From the NCBI GenBank assembly GCA_019925105.1, contig JAHGAU010000005.1:992001-1056000 (forward strand): 64,000 nt of DNA, read 5' to 3'. Numbering within the stretch: position 1 is the first letter of the stretch; each line of letters begins with the position of its first letter. This DNA is from Niebla homalea. Taxonomy: Eukaryota > Ascomycota > Lecanoromycetes > Lecanorales > Ramalinaceae. Made by a program: the position numbers and the translations under genes. This document shows positions 48,246-61,375 of the stretch, piece by piece. A model generated the notes under the pieces. The model was not told the origin of the DNA and searched no databases. It was given only the letters and a program-made list of their open reading frames with translations.

Positions 48246-50499
48246 TTGATTGATTGATTGATTTATATTACGGATCTAGCTAAGCTAATTCCGGCGTTCC
48301 TTAATACTCGGCCATTTAGCCTTATTGGTAACCGTAAAAAACCCGATATCCATAATATTAGGAATAAAAACCGGTATCTACCCAGTTTCTACTTACGTCT
48401 TAAGGGCTAAGAATATCTACGGCCGTTTAAAGAATAAGAATTTATTCGTATATTTTTTTAAGAAGATTTATAATATTATAACTGAATTTACTTAAAAGTT
48501 ACCCCTAAATTTATTATTTTTCCGTTACTTTACGGGTTTATTTAATATTAAAATTTCAGAATTCCGATTATATTATTAAATATTTTTACCGATATATATA
48601 TTATTATTATTTTATTTATATAACTTTATTAACCGATATAATATCGTTTTTTATGCCGCCCCGGTATTTATAGCCCCCTTAACTTTTTATTAAGTATAAT
48701 TTTCTTACCGCTACTTTTTATTTCCGGGTCAACGGCGAGGTTTCTTAATTAAATTTTTAATTATTTCCTTTATTTCTTTGATTAAGTTAAATTATAATAA
48801 TAAGCCCGTAATTATTATAAATTTAACGGCCGCCTTAATACCTTTTTTATTAATAAGTATTTAATAATAATCGTTAATTCTTATTTTTTTAATTAATCCC
48901 GGTTTAAGCTTCTTAAATAATAAATAAGAGATTAATACGTATACGGCGTTTTACTTTTATTATTTATACTTATAATTAATATTAATCCGGTTACCAATAT
49001 ATATAATAAAGAGGAAGTAAATTAAACCGTTTTTATTTATCCAAAGTTAAATTATTAACGCATTATTGCTTTTTTTTATAATCTTATAATGCCGGAAATA
49101 TTTATTAATAACTTTATCGTTATTTAATATTAAGTATTATTACCTTTAAGGGATTAATTCTTTATATTTACGTTAACGTTTTATTTACCTCTTTATAATT
49201 TATAAAATAATCGCCGTTAACTTTACCTTTATAATCTTCTTCTTTTCCGTTATTTTTATTTTAAATAAGAATTTGTATATTTTTATATTAACTTTTTAAA
49301 TATAAGTTAAGTCGACCTCTTTTTTAACTTATTTTAATTTAACTTCCGTAAGGGGGTAAGTATTATTTCTTTACGCTTTTTTATTTAAGGTTTTTTATAG
49401 TTTTAATAAATACGTTTATTTCCTATTAATATAATTAAATTTATATCTTTTTAAGCTTCGCTTAAGCGATTATTTAATTTAAGGTTAACTTTATTAATAA
49501 TATAAAGACCTTAGATTTTAATACCGGGACGGGAGTTATTTTATATACTTTACTTATTACTCTTAAGTATCGGTTTTAAACTTTTTATAATTACCGGATA
49601 AACTTTTTCTTATATTTAAGCGTACCTTTAAGTACGTATTAAATAATTATTACGTACGTTATCATAAGCTTTATAACCGCTTAATAAACGGTTTTAGCCT
49701 TTTATAAGGTAGCTTCTTACGTTAACGCCATAAAGTAAATAAGGCCTTTCTCCTATAAAATTATTTTCTTTTAAACCTTTTTTATATAATCTTTTTAATC
49801 TAATTTCTTATTAATTTATAAGCTAAGTACTTTAATATTGGCTTCCGGTTTTATTATTATATTATTTAAGTTTATTATAATTATTATATTATATAACTTT
49901 AAACTCCTTATTATATAAATAAGTTTATATTTATATAAAATAAATTAAGCCTTATATATCTTTATTTATTATAAATAAATTTTATAAATTTATTTTAGCT
50001 TTAAATAATTTATATAAATAAACGTATTATAAATTAAAAAATAAATATTATTAATAAAGCTTTTTACTTAAACCTTTTATTTTAATTTTATTAAGTCTTT
50101 AATAAACGGGCCGTTAAAGAATAAGAATAAGATTAAAAAAATAAATAATTTTTAAAGAATCCTTATTATCGTGGGTTTTATTATATTTTTTTTTTATCCC
50201 AAATTAATTAACGTTACTTAATTATTTAAGAAACTTTTTATCCAATTTATAAAAAAAGGTAAAACTTTTTTTTTCTATAAATTATATAATAACCTTTAAT
50301 AATTTACTTTATTAAACGTCTTTATAATATTTAAAAAAAGAAAACTTATAACGTACTTTTTCTTATAGCCTTATACTATATATACGTTATTAATTAAGCC
50401 TTTAAGAGCCGTTTCCGTTAACCGTCCTTTTTTTACTTTTATTTATTAATCGGGGAGTAATTTATACCCTTTTACGTAATTACTTAAGATCTTTATAAT

Positions 50500-50790
50500 T
50501 ACCGTTTTTAAAGCCTTTTTTAACGTATAAAGGAATATTATAAGTTTATACGATTTTACCTTTAAGTAATCTAACTTAACCGGCTTCTTAAGGATAATTA
50601 TCTTAACCTCCTTAAATTTATAGGGGTAATATCCTATATCGAAATAAACTTAAAATAAGTAAATAAAGACCTCTTTAAATAATAACGTTATTATAGATAA
50701 AAACCTATTTAATATATTATTAAGTCCGGGGGCTTTATCCTTCTTCGGTTTATTAATTGCCTTAATTATTATCTTTTAAGTTATTATTTT
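50500..50790 (-). pseudogene. LINE reverse transcriptase relic (L2 ORF2)
   Basis: Read on the minus strand, 50,745 down to about 50,540 gives KDKAPGLNNI, LFKEVF, FDIGYYPYKFKEVKIIILKK and VKSYRLI. These match the N-terminal RT blocks of Tad-like non-LTR elements in filamentous fungi. Stops and C-to-T/G-to-A type substitutions break the frame. The same blocks can be followed in L1 near 46,430 and in L3 near 56,820. Confidence 0.8.
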
Positions 50791-52599
50791 ACTTATTATT
50801 ATTAATTTAAAATATATTATACCGTTAATGTTTATTAGGTTAACTTCCGGTAACAAAAGAAAAAACGCTTCTTTAAGAGCTTTAATTTTACCGTTAAAGG
50901 TATTTATTATTATACCGTTTGATCTTTTTAAAGGTAAAAATTTAAAAATAGGTTTAAATTTCCCACTTTATTCCTTACCGTATTTTATTAACTTTTAAAC
51001 ATTATAAAAGGAAACCGCCAAGTTATATATTGTAGCCCGGAAGTATATTTATTTAACCTTCCGGATAATTCTTTTTTTTTTTAAGCTTCCTTTAACCGCC
51101 GAAGTATCTTTTGGTTCTTATACTTAATAACTTATTTTATAAGTGCTTTTACCTTTATAGTCGCCTTTATATATTCCTTATTTTAATAAGTTTTAACTCT
51201 TTAAAATAATTTTATTATTAAGATTATAACGTTAATTATTTTATTTAAAGTTTTTATTACCCGTTTTATAAAACGGTTGATTTATTTTTTATTATTGAGC
51301 CGGGGACGCTCCGCTAATTAAAATATTATTTTTATTATTTTTATTAATATTTTAATTTCCTTAACCGTTTTTTACGTTCATTTAAACGGTAAAAGTAGAG
51401 TTATATTAATAGATTAATTTAAGGTTATTTATATCGGGATATAATCTGAACCATATTTTAAGTCTTTTTAAGGTCTATATATTATAATTAAGTTAATAAT
51501 ATTTTCCGAATTAAATATTAAGTTAATTATAATCTTAAATTTACGGTTTTCCTATATAATAGCCTTTTTCAGCGTTAATAATGTAAAATTAAACTATATA
51601 ATAATTATTAATAATTCCTTAAATTTAATATAATTAATTATATAACCGTCCTTATTTTATTAAACGTAATAAAGATTAAAGTTTTTTATTAAGAAATATT
51701 TACTGGGTATAATTATAATATCCTTAAGTAACGGGATTATAAAGGGTCTTTTTTTATTAATTAATAACGGATTATACGTATTATAAATATTTAAAATACC
51801 CTTAATATCCTTTTCTTATATAATCCAGAGTATATATAGATTCCCTCCATAATAAGTAACGTTTTAACTATTTATATTTAGTTTCTTATTAATAAAGAAG
51901 TATATTTACGTTATCTCGTTACCTTTAAAGGTTAAATAAAAATTATTTCCCGGGTTAATTAAAAAATAAGTATACGGACTATATAACGGTTTTTATATTA
52001 TTATAATATCGATATTCTTTATCTTTTTAAATTTAAATATCGGTATTATAGCTTTAATTACTTCCTTATATACGTTATACTATATTACCCTTAAAAGTAT
52101 AAATATATTAAATATTAACGTCCATTAAGCTCTTTTTATTAACTTTTATTTATATAAACGGTCTTTCTTTAAAATTAAGCGTTATTTATTTTAATCTTTT
52201 TATTATGATAATAATCCCAATTAAATAATTAACTTTAAAAGTTAATATTATTATAAGCTTTTTCTTTTTTACGTTATCGGTTATTACGCTTTATCTTTTT
52301 CCGTTTAATAAGTTCCGTTTACGTTTTAAGACCGTCTTTAATTACTTTGCCGGTTTAAGTTTATATAAATTATAGCGTTAAACCTTAATTATTATCTTAA
52401 TTTCTTTATGTTAAGTTTTTTTTACTTTTATTATATATTATAAGTCTTACGTTAAGTAATTATTATTATTATACGCCGTATATTTTGACGCGTTCTTTAT
52501 TAAGCTTTTTATTATTAAGTTAATGTATTTATACGTATTATACCTTTTAGTATATATTATATACTTCGTACTATTAAGGTACCTCGTAATAATATACCC

Positions 52600-54000
52600 G
52601 TACCCCTAATATTTAAAATATTAATAAATATCCGCTGCTTAATCTTAAGGTTTCGTTAATTTAAAGAACCTACCCTTTATTACCCTTTTATTAAGGATAT
52701 CGTTATATATCCTTATTAACGTTATATTTAAAATAATTATAAAGTATTTCTTTATATAATTAAAGGCGTTTAACCTTTTTATTATAACGGGAAAACTATA
52801 ATTAATAATTTTTAGCCTAGGGTAAAAGACCGTATTCTCCTTTTTTATCCGCTTTAAAGTAATTTCCCTTTTTTCCCCCGTAAACCTTATTAAGTATATC
52901 CCGTTTACCGCGATAATAAAGGATTACCTTAATACCTTTGCCGTTTTATATCCCTTTTTATTAGCTTATCTTTTTAACTTTTTTAGCCCCTTCCTTACCT
53001 TTAATAAAACTATATTAAGGAAAATATCCCCGTTTTATAATTTACGTACCGTAATAATCTGTTTTATTAATAGTTCTTCCGTTACCTTAAACGTTTTTAT
53101 TAATTATAGCGGGTTTGTTTTTACCGCTATGTTCCTCTTTTTTTCGCTTAATAATTATATAGTTATTATCTTTACCTTCCTTAATACCGCCGTTTTCTTC
53201 TTTATCTTTATTTCCTTTATTATTAACGCCGGCGCCGCCCTTATAGCCCTCGTTATCTAATTTATCCCCGCTCTTTTTTTTAAAGCTTTTTCCGTTATTC
53301 TTTTATTTCATACGTATCCTTTCTGTTTTTTTTCGCCTTTATTTACCGGCGTTTTTACTATTGCCCCTTAAGCTTTACGTAACTTTTTTAACTCCTTTAA
53401 ACCTCTCCCTATTTTTATATAAAAGTCTTTTATTCTTTATAACCCGATTTATAATATTAATTAAGTCTTTAACGTAATATCCTTCCATATAATTATAAGG
53501 AGGCCTTTTAATACCTTTATTGCTTCCTCCTTTTTTATTTCTTTTTTATATATCCGGTAATTATTTCTTTTTATAATTTATTTTTATTTACTTAATATCT
53601 CTTTATCTTTATTTAATTCTTTTTTAATTTATATATACTTAATAAAGCCTTTTACGCCTCCGCTTACCCCTTATCCGTCCCTACGTACCGTCCTTATCCC
53701 CTCCGCCCTTTATTTATTACCTTTTATAATAATATTTTTACGTATTATACGCGTCCCTTTACGTATATCTTATTAATTATAAATTCTTTATTCGATTTAA
53801 GGCCTTTTTATCTCGTATTTATCGCGTTATTCATACGACTTATTACCGTTCCTATTAACTTAGGCCGCTTGCTTTTCCTCCCCTTTTACCCTTATTATTC
53901 CGCTTCCGCTTATCGTATTTAAAATACTGTCCTTATTATTACTTAAGCTATGTACGCGTGCATCGTTTCTAACCTCTGGGGTCCCGTTGTTCGTCGCCAT
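52600..54000 (-). pseudogene. L2 ORF1 relic with preserved start
   Basis: The first codons read ATGGCGACGAACAACGGGAC (54,000 downward), encoding MATNNGTPEV. The same start is present in L1 (61,343) and, with one change, in L3 (60,089-60,090). The product is unassigned; by position it is the ORF1 (gag-like) protein. Stops appear downstream. Confidence 0.65.
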
Positions 54001-54032
54001 TTCAACGGATTCGTTAACTTAACGTATTTATA

Positions 54033-54298
54033 TATATTATGCTTTTTAATATATATTATATACTTTATATTATTAAAGTACTTTATAATAATATATTTAT
54101 ATTTTTAATATTTAAAGTATTAATAGATATCCGTTATCCGGTTTTAAGGTTTTATTAATTTAAAAGACTTACCCTTTATTACCCTTTAATTAAGGATATT
54201 ATTATATATCCTTATTAACGTTACGTTTAAGATAACCGTAGAATATTTCTTTATATAATTAAAAGCATTTAATTTTTTTATTATAAAAAGGAAATTAT
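54033..54298 (-). mobile_element. LINE L1, middle segment between L2 and L3
   Basis: This 266-bp segment aligns with L2 at about 52,530-52,796 and continues L1 from 48,245. It ends at 54,298 where L3 inserted, and the alignment resumes at 60,148. Confidence 0.8.
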
Positions 54299-57200
54299 TG
54301 ATTAATTAATTGATTTATACTACGGGTCTAGCTGGGTTAATTCCGGCGTTCTTTAATACGCGGCCTTTTAATTTTATTAATAACCGTAAAAACCCGATAC
54401 TTATAACGTTAAAGTAAAAACCGGCGTCTACCAGGTTTCCACCCTTTATCCTTTAAGGTAAAGGATATTAACGGCCGTTTAAAGAATAATAATTTATTTA
54501 TATACTTTTTATATTTTAACTCCCTTAAGAAAATCCGTAATATTATAACCATATCCTTATAAGGGTTATTTTTAAGCTTATTATTCTTTTATACCTTTAT
54601 ATATTTATATTACCTTAATTTTATATAATATTTTTAAATATCCTTATTAATACTTATACGCTTAATATATACCTTTTTTATATTATTATCGTTATTAACT
54701 TTTTTAAAGACTTTTAATAAGCGTTTATTATTATATCCTTACGGCTATAAAAAATGCTTTCCGGTTTATATAATTAACGTAACCGGTTTCTACTCCTTTT
54801 TTTCTTTTTTAATTAATAACGGGTTTTCTCCGTAAGGTCTTTAATAACCTCATTTATTTTTATAGCGAGGCTAAATTATAATAGTAATCCGGTAAATATT
54901 ATAAATTTAACGATTACTTAAATATTTTACTTTATAAATAATATTTAATAATAATTATAAATATTAATTTTTACGATAAGTCTTAATTTAACTTCCGTAA
55001 ATAAAAAATAAGAAATAAAAACGTATATAACGTTCTACTTTTTTTATCCGTATTTATATTTAATATTTATCCGACCCCTAATATATATAATAAATAGGAA
55101 GTAAGTTAAATTATTTTTATCCGTTTAAAGTTAAATTATTAATACGTTATTATTTTTCCTTATAATATTATAGTAATAGAGATACTTATTAATAATCTTT
55201 TTATTATTAAAAGTTAAATAATAACGACCTTAAAATATAAAGTCTTTATATTTCCGTTAACGCTTAATTTACTTTATCGTAATTTATAAAGTAATTATTA
55301 TAATTTTTACTTTTTAAATCTTTTTAATCTCGGTTTTTCTTACGTTTAATAAGAATTTATATCCGCTTAAATTAACCTCCGGGATACCGGTAAAATTAAT
55401 TTCTTTTTCTGCTTATTTTTACTTTATTTTAATAAGAAAAAAAATAAATATTTTTAATTTATTTTTTTTAACTTTAAGCTTATTAAGATTCTGGCGGATT
55501 CACCCGTTTCCTATTATTATAGTTAAGTATATATATTTCTTTAATTTTATTTAAGTAATTATTTAATTTAACGAGATTTTAATTAACGGTATAAAAACCT
55601 TAAACTTTAATACCGGGATAAAGATTACTTTATAAATACCGTTAATTACTTTTAAATACTAATTTTAGACTTTTTATAATATTTAAATAAGCTTTTTTTT
55701 ATATCTTAAAGTATTTTTAAGTATATATTAAATAATTATAACGTATATTATAATTAACTTTATTATAGCTTAATAAATAATCCGGGTTTTTTATAATATA
55801 ATTTTTTATATTAATATAATAAGATAAATAAGGTTTTTTTCCTATAAAGTTATTTTCTTTTGGATTTTTCTTATATAATCCTTTTAATTAAGTTTCTTAT
55901 TTACTTAAAAATTAAGGACTTTAATATTAATATTTGGCTTTATTATAACTTTATTTAAGTTTATTATAATTATTATATCGTATAACCTCGGACTCTTAAT
56001 TATATAGATAAATTCGTACTTATATAATATAAATTGGGCCTTATAAGTTCTTATTTATTAAAGATAGACTTTATAGGCTTATTTTAATTCTAAATAATTT
56101 ATACGTATAAAAATATTATAGGCTAAAAGGTAAATATCGTTAATAAAGCTTTTAACTTAAATTTTTTATTTTAACTTAATAAGTTCTTTAATTAATAAAC
56201 CGTTAAAAAATAAAAATAATATAAAAAAAATAAGCAATCTTTAAGGAATCCCCGTTATAACGGGCTTTATTAAACTTATCTTTTATTTTAAGTTAATTAA
56301 TATAACTTAATTATTTAAAAAACTTTTCATTTATTTAATTAAGAAGAATAATATCCTTTTTTTCTTTAAGTTATATAATAACTTTTAATAATTTATTTTA
56401 TTAAAAATATTTATAATATTAAAAGAAAGAAAACTTATAATATATTTCTTCCTATAACCTTATATTATATATATGCCGTTAATTAATCCTTTAAGGGCTA
56501 TTTTTATTAATTAACCTTTTTTTACTCTTATTTATTAATCGGGGAGAAGTCCATAATTCTTTATATAATTATTAAGGATCCTCGTTATTACCGTTTTTAA
56601 GGCCTTTTTTAACGTATATAGGAATATAATAAATTTATAAGATTTTACCTTAAAGTAATCCGGCTTAATAAACTTTTTAAAAATAATCGTTTTTATTTTT
56701 TTAAACTTACGTAAATAATAATTAACGTTAAAATATACTTAAAAGAAATAAATAAAGACTTTTTTAAAAAATAAAATTATTATTATTAAGAATTTATTAA
56801 GAACCTTATTCGGTCCCAAGGCTTTATCCTTCTTTAATTTATTAATCGTTTTAATTATTATATTTTATATTATTACCTTATTTATTAATATAGGGTTAAA
56901 ATATGAAACGCTATTAATATTATGTAAGTTAACTTTTAATAAAGAAGGGAAAAATACTCTTTTAAGGGCTTTAATTTTACCGTTAAAGATATTAATTAAT
57001 ATATTATCGGGTCTTTTAAGGGGCGGGAATTTAAGGATAAACTTTAATTTCCCACTTTATTCTTTATTATACTTTATTAACTTTTAAATATTATAAAGTA
57101 AAACCGTTAAGTTATATACCGTAAATTAAAAGTATATTTATTTAATTTTCTTAATAATTTTTTCCTTTTTTTCTTAAATAATCTTTAATTAATTAAGTAT

Positions 57201-60134
57201 TTCTTAATTCTTATATTTAAAAGCTTATTTAATTAGCTTTTTTACCTTTATAATTACGGTTATATATTTTTTATTTTAATAAATTTTAACTTTTTAAAAG
57301 GGTTTTATTATCGGGATAATCTTATTAATTATTTTATTTAATATTTTTATTATTCGCTTTATAAAAAGATCAATCTAATCTTTATTATTTAATTAAAGGA
57401 GGTCCGTAAATTATATTATTATTTCCTCCGCTTTTATATAAACCTTTATTTCCTTAACCGTTTTTTATACTTTCCTTACCGGTGGTAATATAGTTATATT
57501 AACGGCTTAATCTAAAGTTATTTATATCGGTATATAATTTAAGTTATATTTTAAGTCCTTTTATAGCTTATATATTACGACCGCGTTAATAACCCTTTTT
57601 ATATTAAAGGTTAAATTAATTATTATCTTAAATTTATAACTTTTTTATATAATAGTTTTTTATAATATTAATAATAAGAAATTAACTTTAACGGTAATTA
57701 TTTATAATTTATCCGATTTAACGTGGTTTATCGTACGTTTTTCCTTATTCTATATATAGTAATATAAATTAAAGTCTTTAAATAATATATATTTATTTAA
57801 AGTAATTAAGATTTCTTTAAGTAACGGTATTATAAAAGGTTTTTCTTTATTAATTAACGGCGGATTATATACGTTATAAATATTAAAATCGCCTTTTAAG
57901 TCCCTTTCTTTTATAATATGGAATATATAAAGGTTTCTATTATAATAAGTAATATCCTAATTATTTATATCGAGCCGCTTATTTATAAAGAAGTATATTC
58001 TGGTTATCTTATCCCCTTTAAAGGTTAAATAAAACCCTTTTTTAAATTAATAAATAAATATATATATAAATTATATAATAATTTTTATATTATTATAATA
58101 TTAACGTTTTTAACTTCTTTAAAATAAAATATTAATATTATAACTTTAATTCTTTTATTATAAACGTTATATTATATTATTCTTAAAAATATTAATATAT
58201 TATATATTAACCTTTATAAAAGCTCCCTTTTTTATATTTATTTAAATTACGGACTTCTTATTAAAGTTAAATGTTTTTTAATTTAATATTTTCCTAACTA
58301 TTATTAAAAACGTAGGATAGCCGGCCCTTAAGGTTAAGATTACGAAAAGCTTTCTTTTTTTTACCGTTATTTACTTTTTATTATTTAATTAATTAACTTT
58401 ACGTTTTAAGGTTATTTTTAATTAATTTATTAAATTAATTTTATATATATTATACTATTGGATTTTCGCGGTTATCCGGGTCTCCTTACGTTTAATCTCC
58501 TTAAATTTTATTATATATTTAGAATCCTATATTAAGTATCCTTTTTTACTATATATAACGTATTTAAACGTATTCTTTATAAGCCTTTTAATTACCAATT
58601 TTATATATTTATAAATATCGTAATTTTCAGCGTAAATTATATATTTTATAATATTAAGGTATTTTATAATAATATATTTATAATTTTAATATTTAAAATA
58701 TTAATAAATATTAGCTGTTTTATTTTATAATTAAATTATCTTAAAAAATCTTTTTTTAATAATCCTTTTATTTAAGATATTATTATATATTTTTATTAAT
58801 ATTACGCTTAATATAACGGTAAAGTATTTCTTTATACGTTTTAAAAAATTAAGTTTTTTTATTACCGGCGGAAGTTTATAATTAATAATCTTAAACTTTA
58901 AATAAAGAACCGTATTCTCCTTTTTTATATTTTTTAACGTAGTTTTTTTCTTGGCTTCCTTAAAATATAATAAGTATATTTTATTTATTATAACGGTAAA
59001 TAATACCTTAAAACCTTAACCGATTTATACTTTCTTTTATTAATTTAAGCTTTAAACCTCTTTAAGCTTTCTTTCGCCTTTAAAAACGTTATATTAAAAA
59101 AAATATCCTTATTTTATAGTTTATATATTATAATAATTTATTCTATTAATAATTCCGTTATTATTTTAAAAGTTTTTATTAACTATAATAGGTTTATTTT
59201 TACCGCCGTATTTTTCTTTTTATTATTAAATAAACGGATTATTATTATTTTTACCTTTTTTAACGTAACCGCCTTTTTTCCTATTATTCCCTTATTCTTT
59301 ACCGCAGATACCCCCTTTATTATCCTTATTGCCTAGCTCTTTTTTATTTAAGGGGTTGCCGCCTTTATACCCTTATTTTATATATTTAATTTTAAACCGC
59401 CGTTTTTGCTTTTTATTAATATTTTTATTACCGCCCTTTAAGAGCCTTATAGCCGCTCCGTTTCCTTTAATTTTACCCTTACCTTTACGTAGAAATCCCT
59501 TACGTTTTTCAGCTTAATCCGTAATATCAGTTAAATCTTTAATATAATATCTTTTTACTTTACCGTAAAAAGTTTTTTTAAGGCTTTTATTGCTTTTTTT
59601 ACCGCCTTTTTACCTTTATTTAGCGGGCGATATATTATCTCCGTTTTTTATTTTTAATCCCTTAAAGTTTTATCCTTCTTATTAACTTTATTTCCTTTTT
59701 ATATACCTTTAATAATATTTTTATTACGGTTTTCTTACCTTTTCCTTCCGTTCGTACCGTTTATTATCAGTATTATACCGGCCTTTTTACCCTTTTATTT
59801 ACTTATTACCTCTATATTATTATTATGCGTTTTATACGTTTTAATATATATATTTTATTAATTTTAGTTCCTTTATTTACTTTAAGCGTTATCCGGTTTA
59901 TTATTATTATATTGCCCGTATATATTGTTACCGTTTCTATTAATATAGGTTATTTACCCGTTTATTACTTTATTCTTAACCATTACGTTATTTCCACTTA
60001 TTATACTTAATATACTCCCCTTATTATCGCTAAAGCTATATATATACGCATCGTTTTAAACCTCTGGGGTCCCTTTGTTCGTCGCCATCCTTTCTTTTCA
60101 TTCATTCGTAGATTAAATATATTAATTTAAAATC
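54299..60134 (-). mobile_element. LINE L3, full length, inserted in L1
   Basis: A 5,836-bp minus-strand LINE of the same superfamily but a more divergent subfamily than L1 and L2: its tail end (ATTGATTTATACTACGGGTC) and internal sequence differ in many places. It is flanked by a 13-bp duplication AAAAGGAAATTAT (54,286-54,298 and 60,135-60,147). The ORF1 start (ATGGCGACGAACAAAGGGAC) lies near 60,090. It is RIP-mutated throughout. Confidence 0.85.
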
Positions 60135-60147
60135 AAAAGGAAATTAT

Positions 60148-61361
60148 AATTAATGATCTTTAACTTAAAATAAAAGATTATATTTTTCTTTTTTATCTTC
60201 TTTAAAATAATTTCCCTTTCCTTTTTTATAAATTTTATTAAATATATCCCGTTTATTACGATAATAAAGGATTACCTTAATACCTTTACCGTTTTATACC
60301 TTTTTTTACCGGCTTATTTTTTTAATTTCTTTAGCCTTTCTTTCGCCTTTAATAAGGTTATATTAAAAAGGATATCTTTACTTTATAATTTATATACCGT
60401 AATAATTTATTCCGTTAATAATTTTCCCGTTATTTTAAACGCTTTTATTAATTATAATAAGTTTATTTTTATTATTATATTTTTTTTTTTAATAATTATA
60501 TGGTTATTATTTTTATTTTCCTTAACGCCGTTGTTTTTTCCCCCGTTTTTATTTTTTTTACCGTTAACGCCGGCGCTATCTTTATAGCTTTTATTATTTA
60601 ACTTATTTTTACTTTTTTCTTTAAAGTTTTTTCCGTTACTCTTTCGCTTTATACGTATTCTTTTTATTTTTTTTTGCCTTTATCCGTTAACGCTTTTATT
60701 ATTGCCCCTTAAGCTCTATATAGCCTTTTTAATTCCCTTAAATTTTTCCTTATATTTATATAAAAGTTTTTTACTTTTTATAACCCGATTTATAATATTA
60801 ACCAGGTTTTTAACGTAATATTCTTTTATATAATTATAAGGAAGTTTTTTAATACTTTTACCGTTTTTTCCTTTTTACTTTTTCCCCGCGTATTTAATAA
60901 TTACCTTTTTTCGTAATTTATTTTTATTTACTTAATATCTCCTTATCTTTACTTAGTTCTTTCTTAGTTTATATATACTTAATAAGGCCTTTTATACCTC
61001 CGTTTATTTTTTATCCGTCCCCGTATATTATCCTTATCCCCTCCGCCCTTTATTTATTATCCTTTATAATAATATTTTTACGCGTTATATACGTCCTTTT
61101 ACGTATATCTTATTAATTATAAGCTTTTTATTTAATTTAAAGTTTATTTATCTCGTATTTATTACGTTATTTATATAACTTATTACCGTTCCTATTAACT
61201 TAAGCCGTTTACTTTTCCTCCCTTTTTATTTTTATTATTATTCCGCTTCCGCTTATTATATTTAAAGTATTATCCTTATTATTACTTAAGTTATATACGC
61301 GTATATCGTTTGTGACCTCTAGGGTCCCGTTGTTCGTCGCCATCTCCAATCAACTATTTCC
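60148..61361 (-). mobile_element. LINE L1, 5' segment with ORF1 start
   Basis: Continues L1 after L3 and ends at the 14-bp target duplication at 61,362. It aligns with L2 at about 52,800-54,000. The ORF1 ATG lies at 61,343, 18 bp from the element edge. Confidence 0.82.
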
Positions 61362-61375
61362 AAATAAACTATTTA

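Larger units (their letters stand above)
48246..54018 (-). mobile_element. LINE L2, full length, inserted in L1
   Basis: A 5,773-bp minus-strand LINE with the same (CAAT)n tail at 48,246 and an ORF1 start codon at 54,000. It is flanked by a 14-bp duplication TTAACGTATTTATA (48,232-48,245 and 54,019-54,032). It is uninterrupted and the best copy for reconstructing family layout. The 5' third (about 52,580-54,018) keeps much more G+C than the rest, so RIP was uneven along it. The RT relic is listed separately. Confidence 0.88.

Noticed and set aside
59329..60010. Two short plus-strand open frames of about 60 codons.
   Set aside because: They lie inside RIP-mutated LINE L3 on the opposite strand, have no domain and are rich in Leu/Ile/Tyr as expected from AT-rich DNA.
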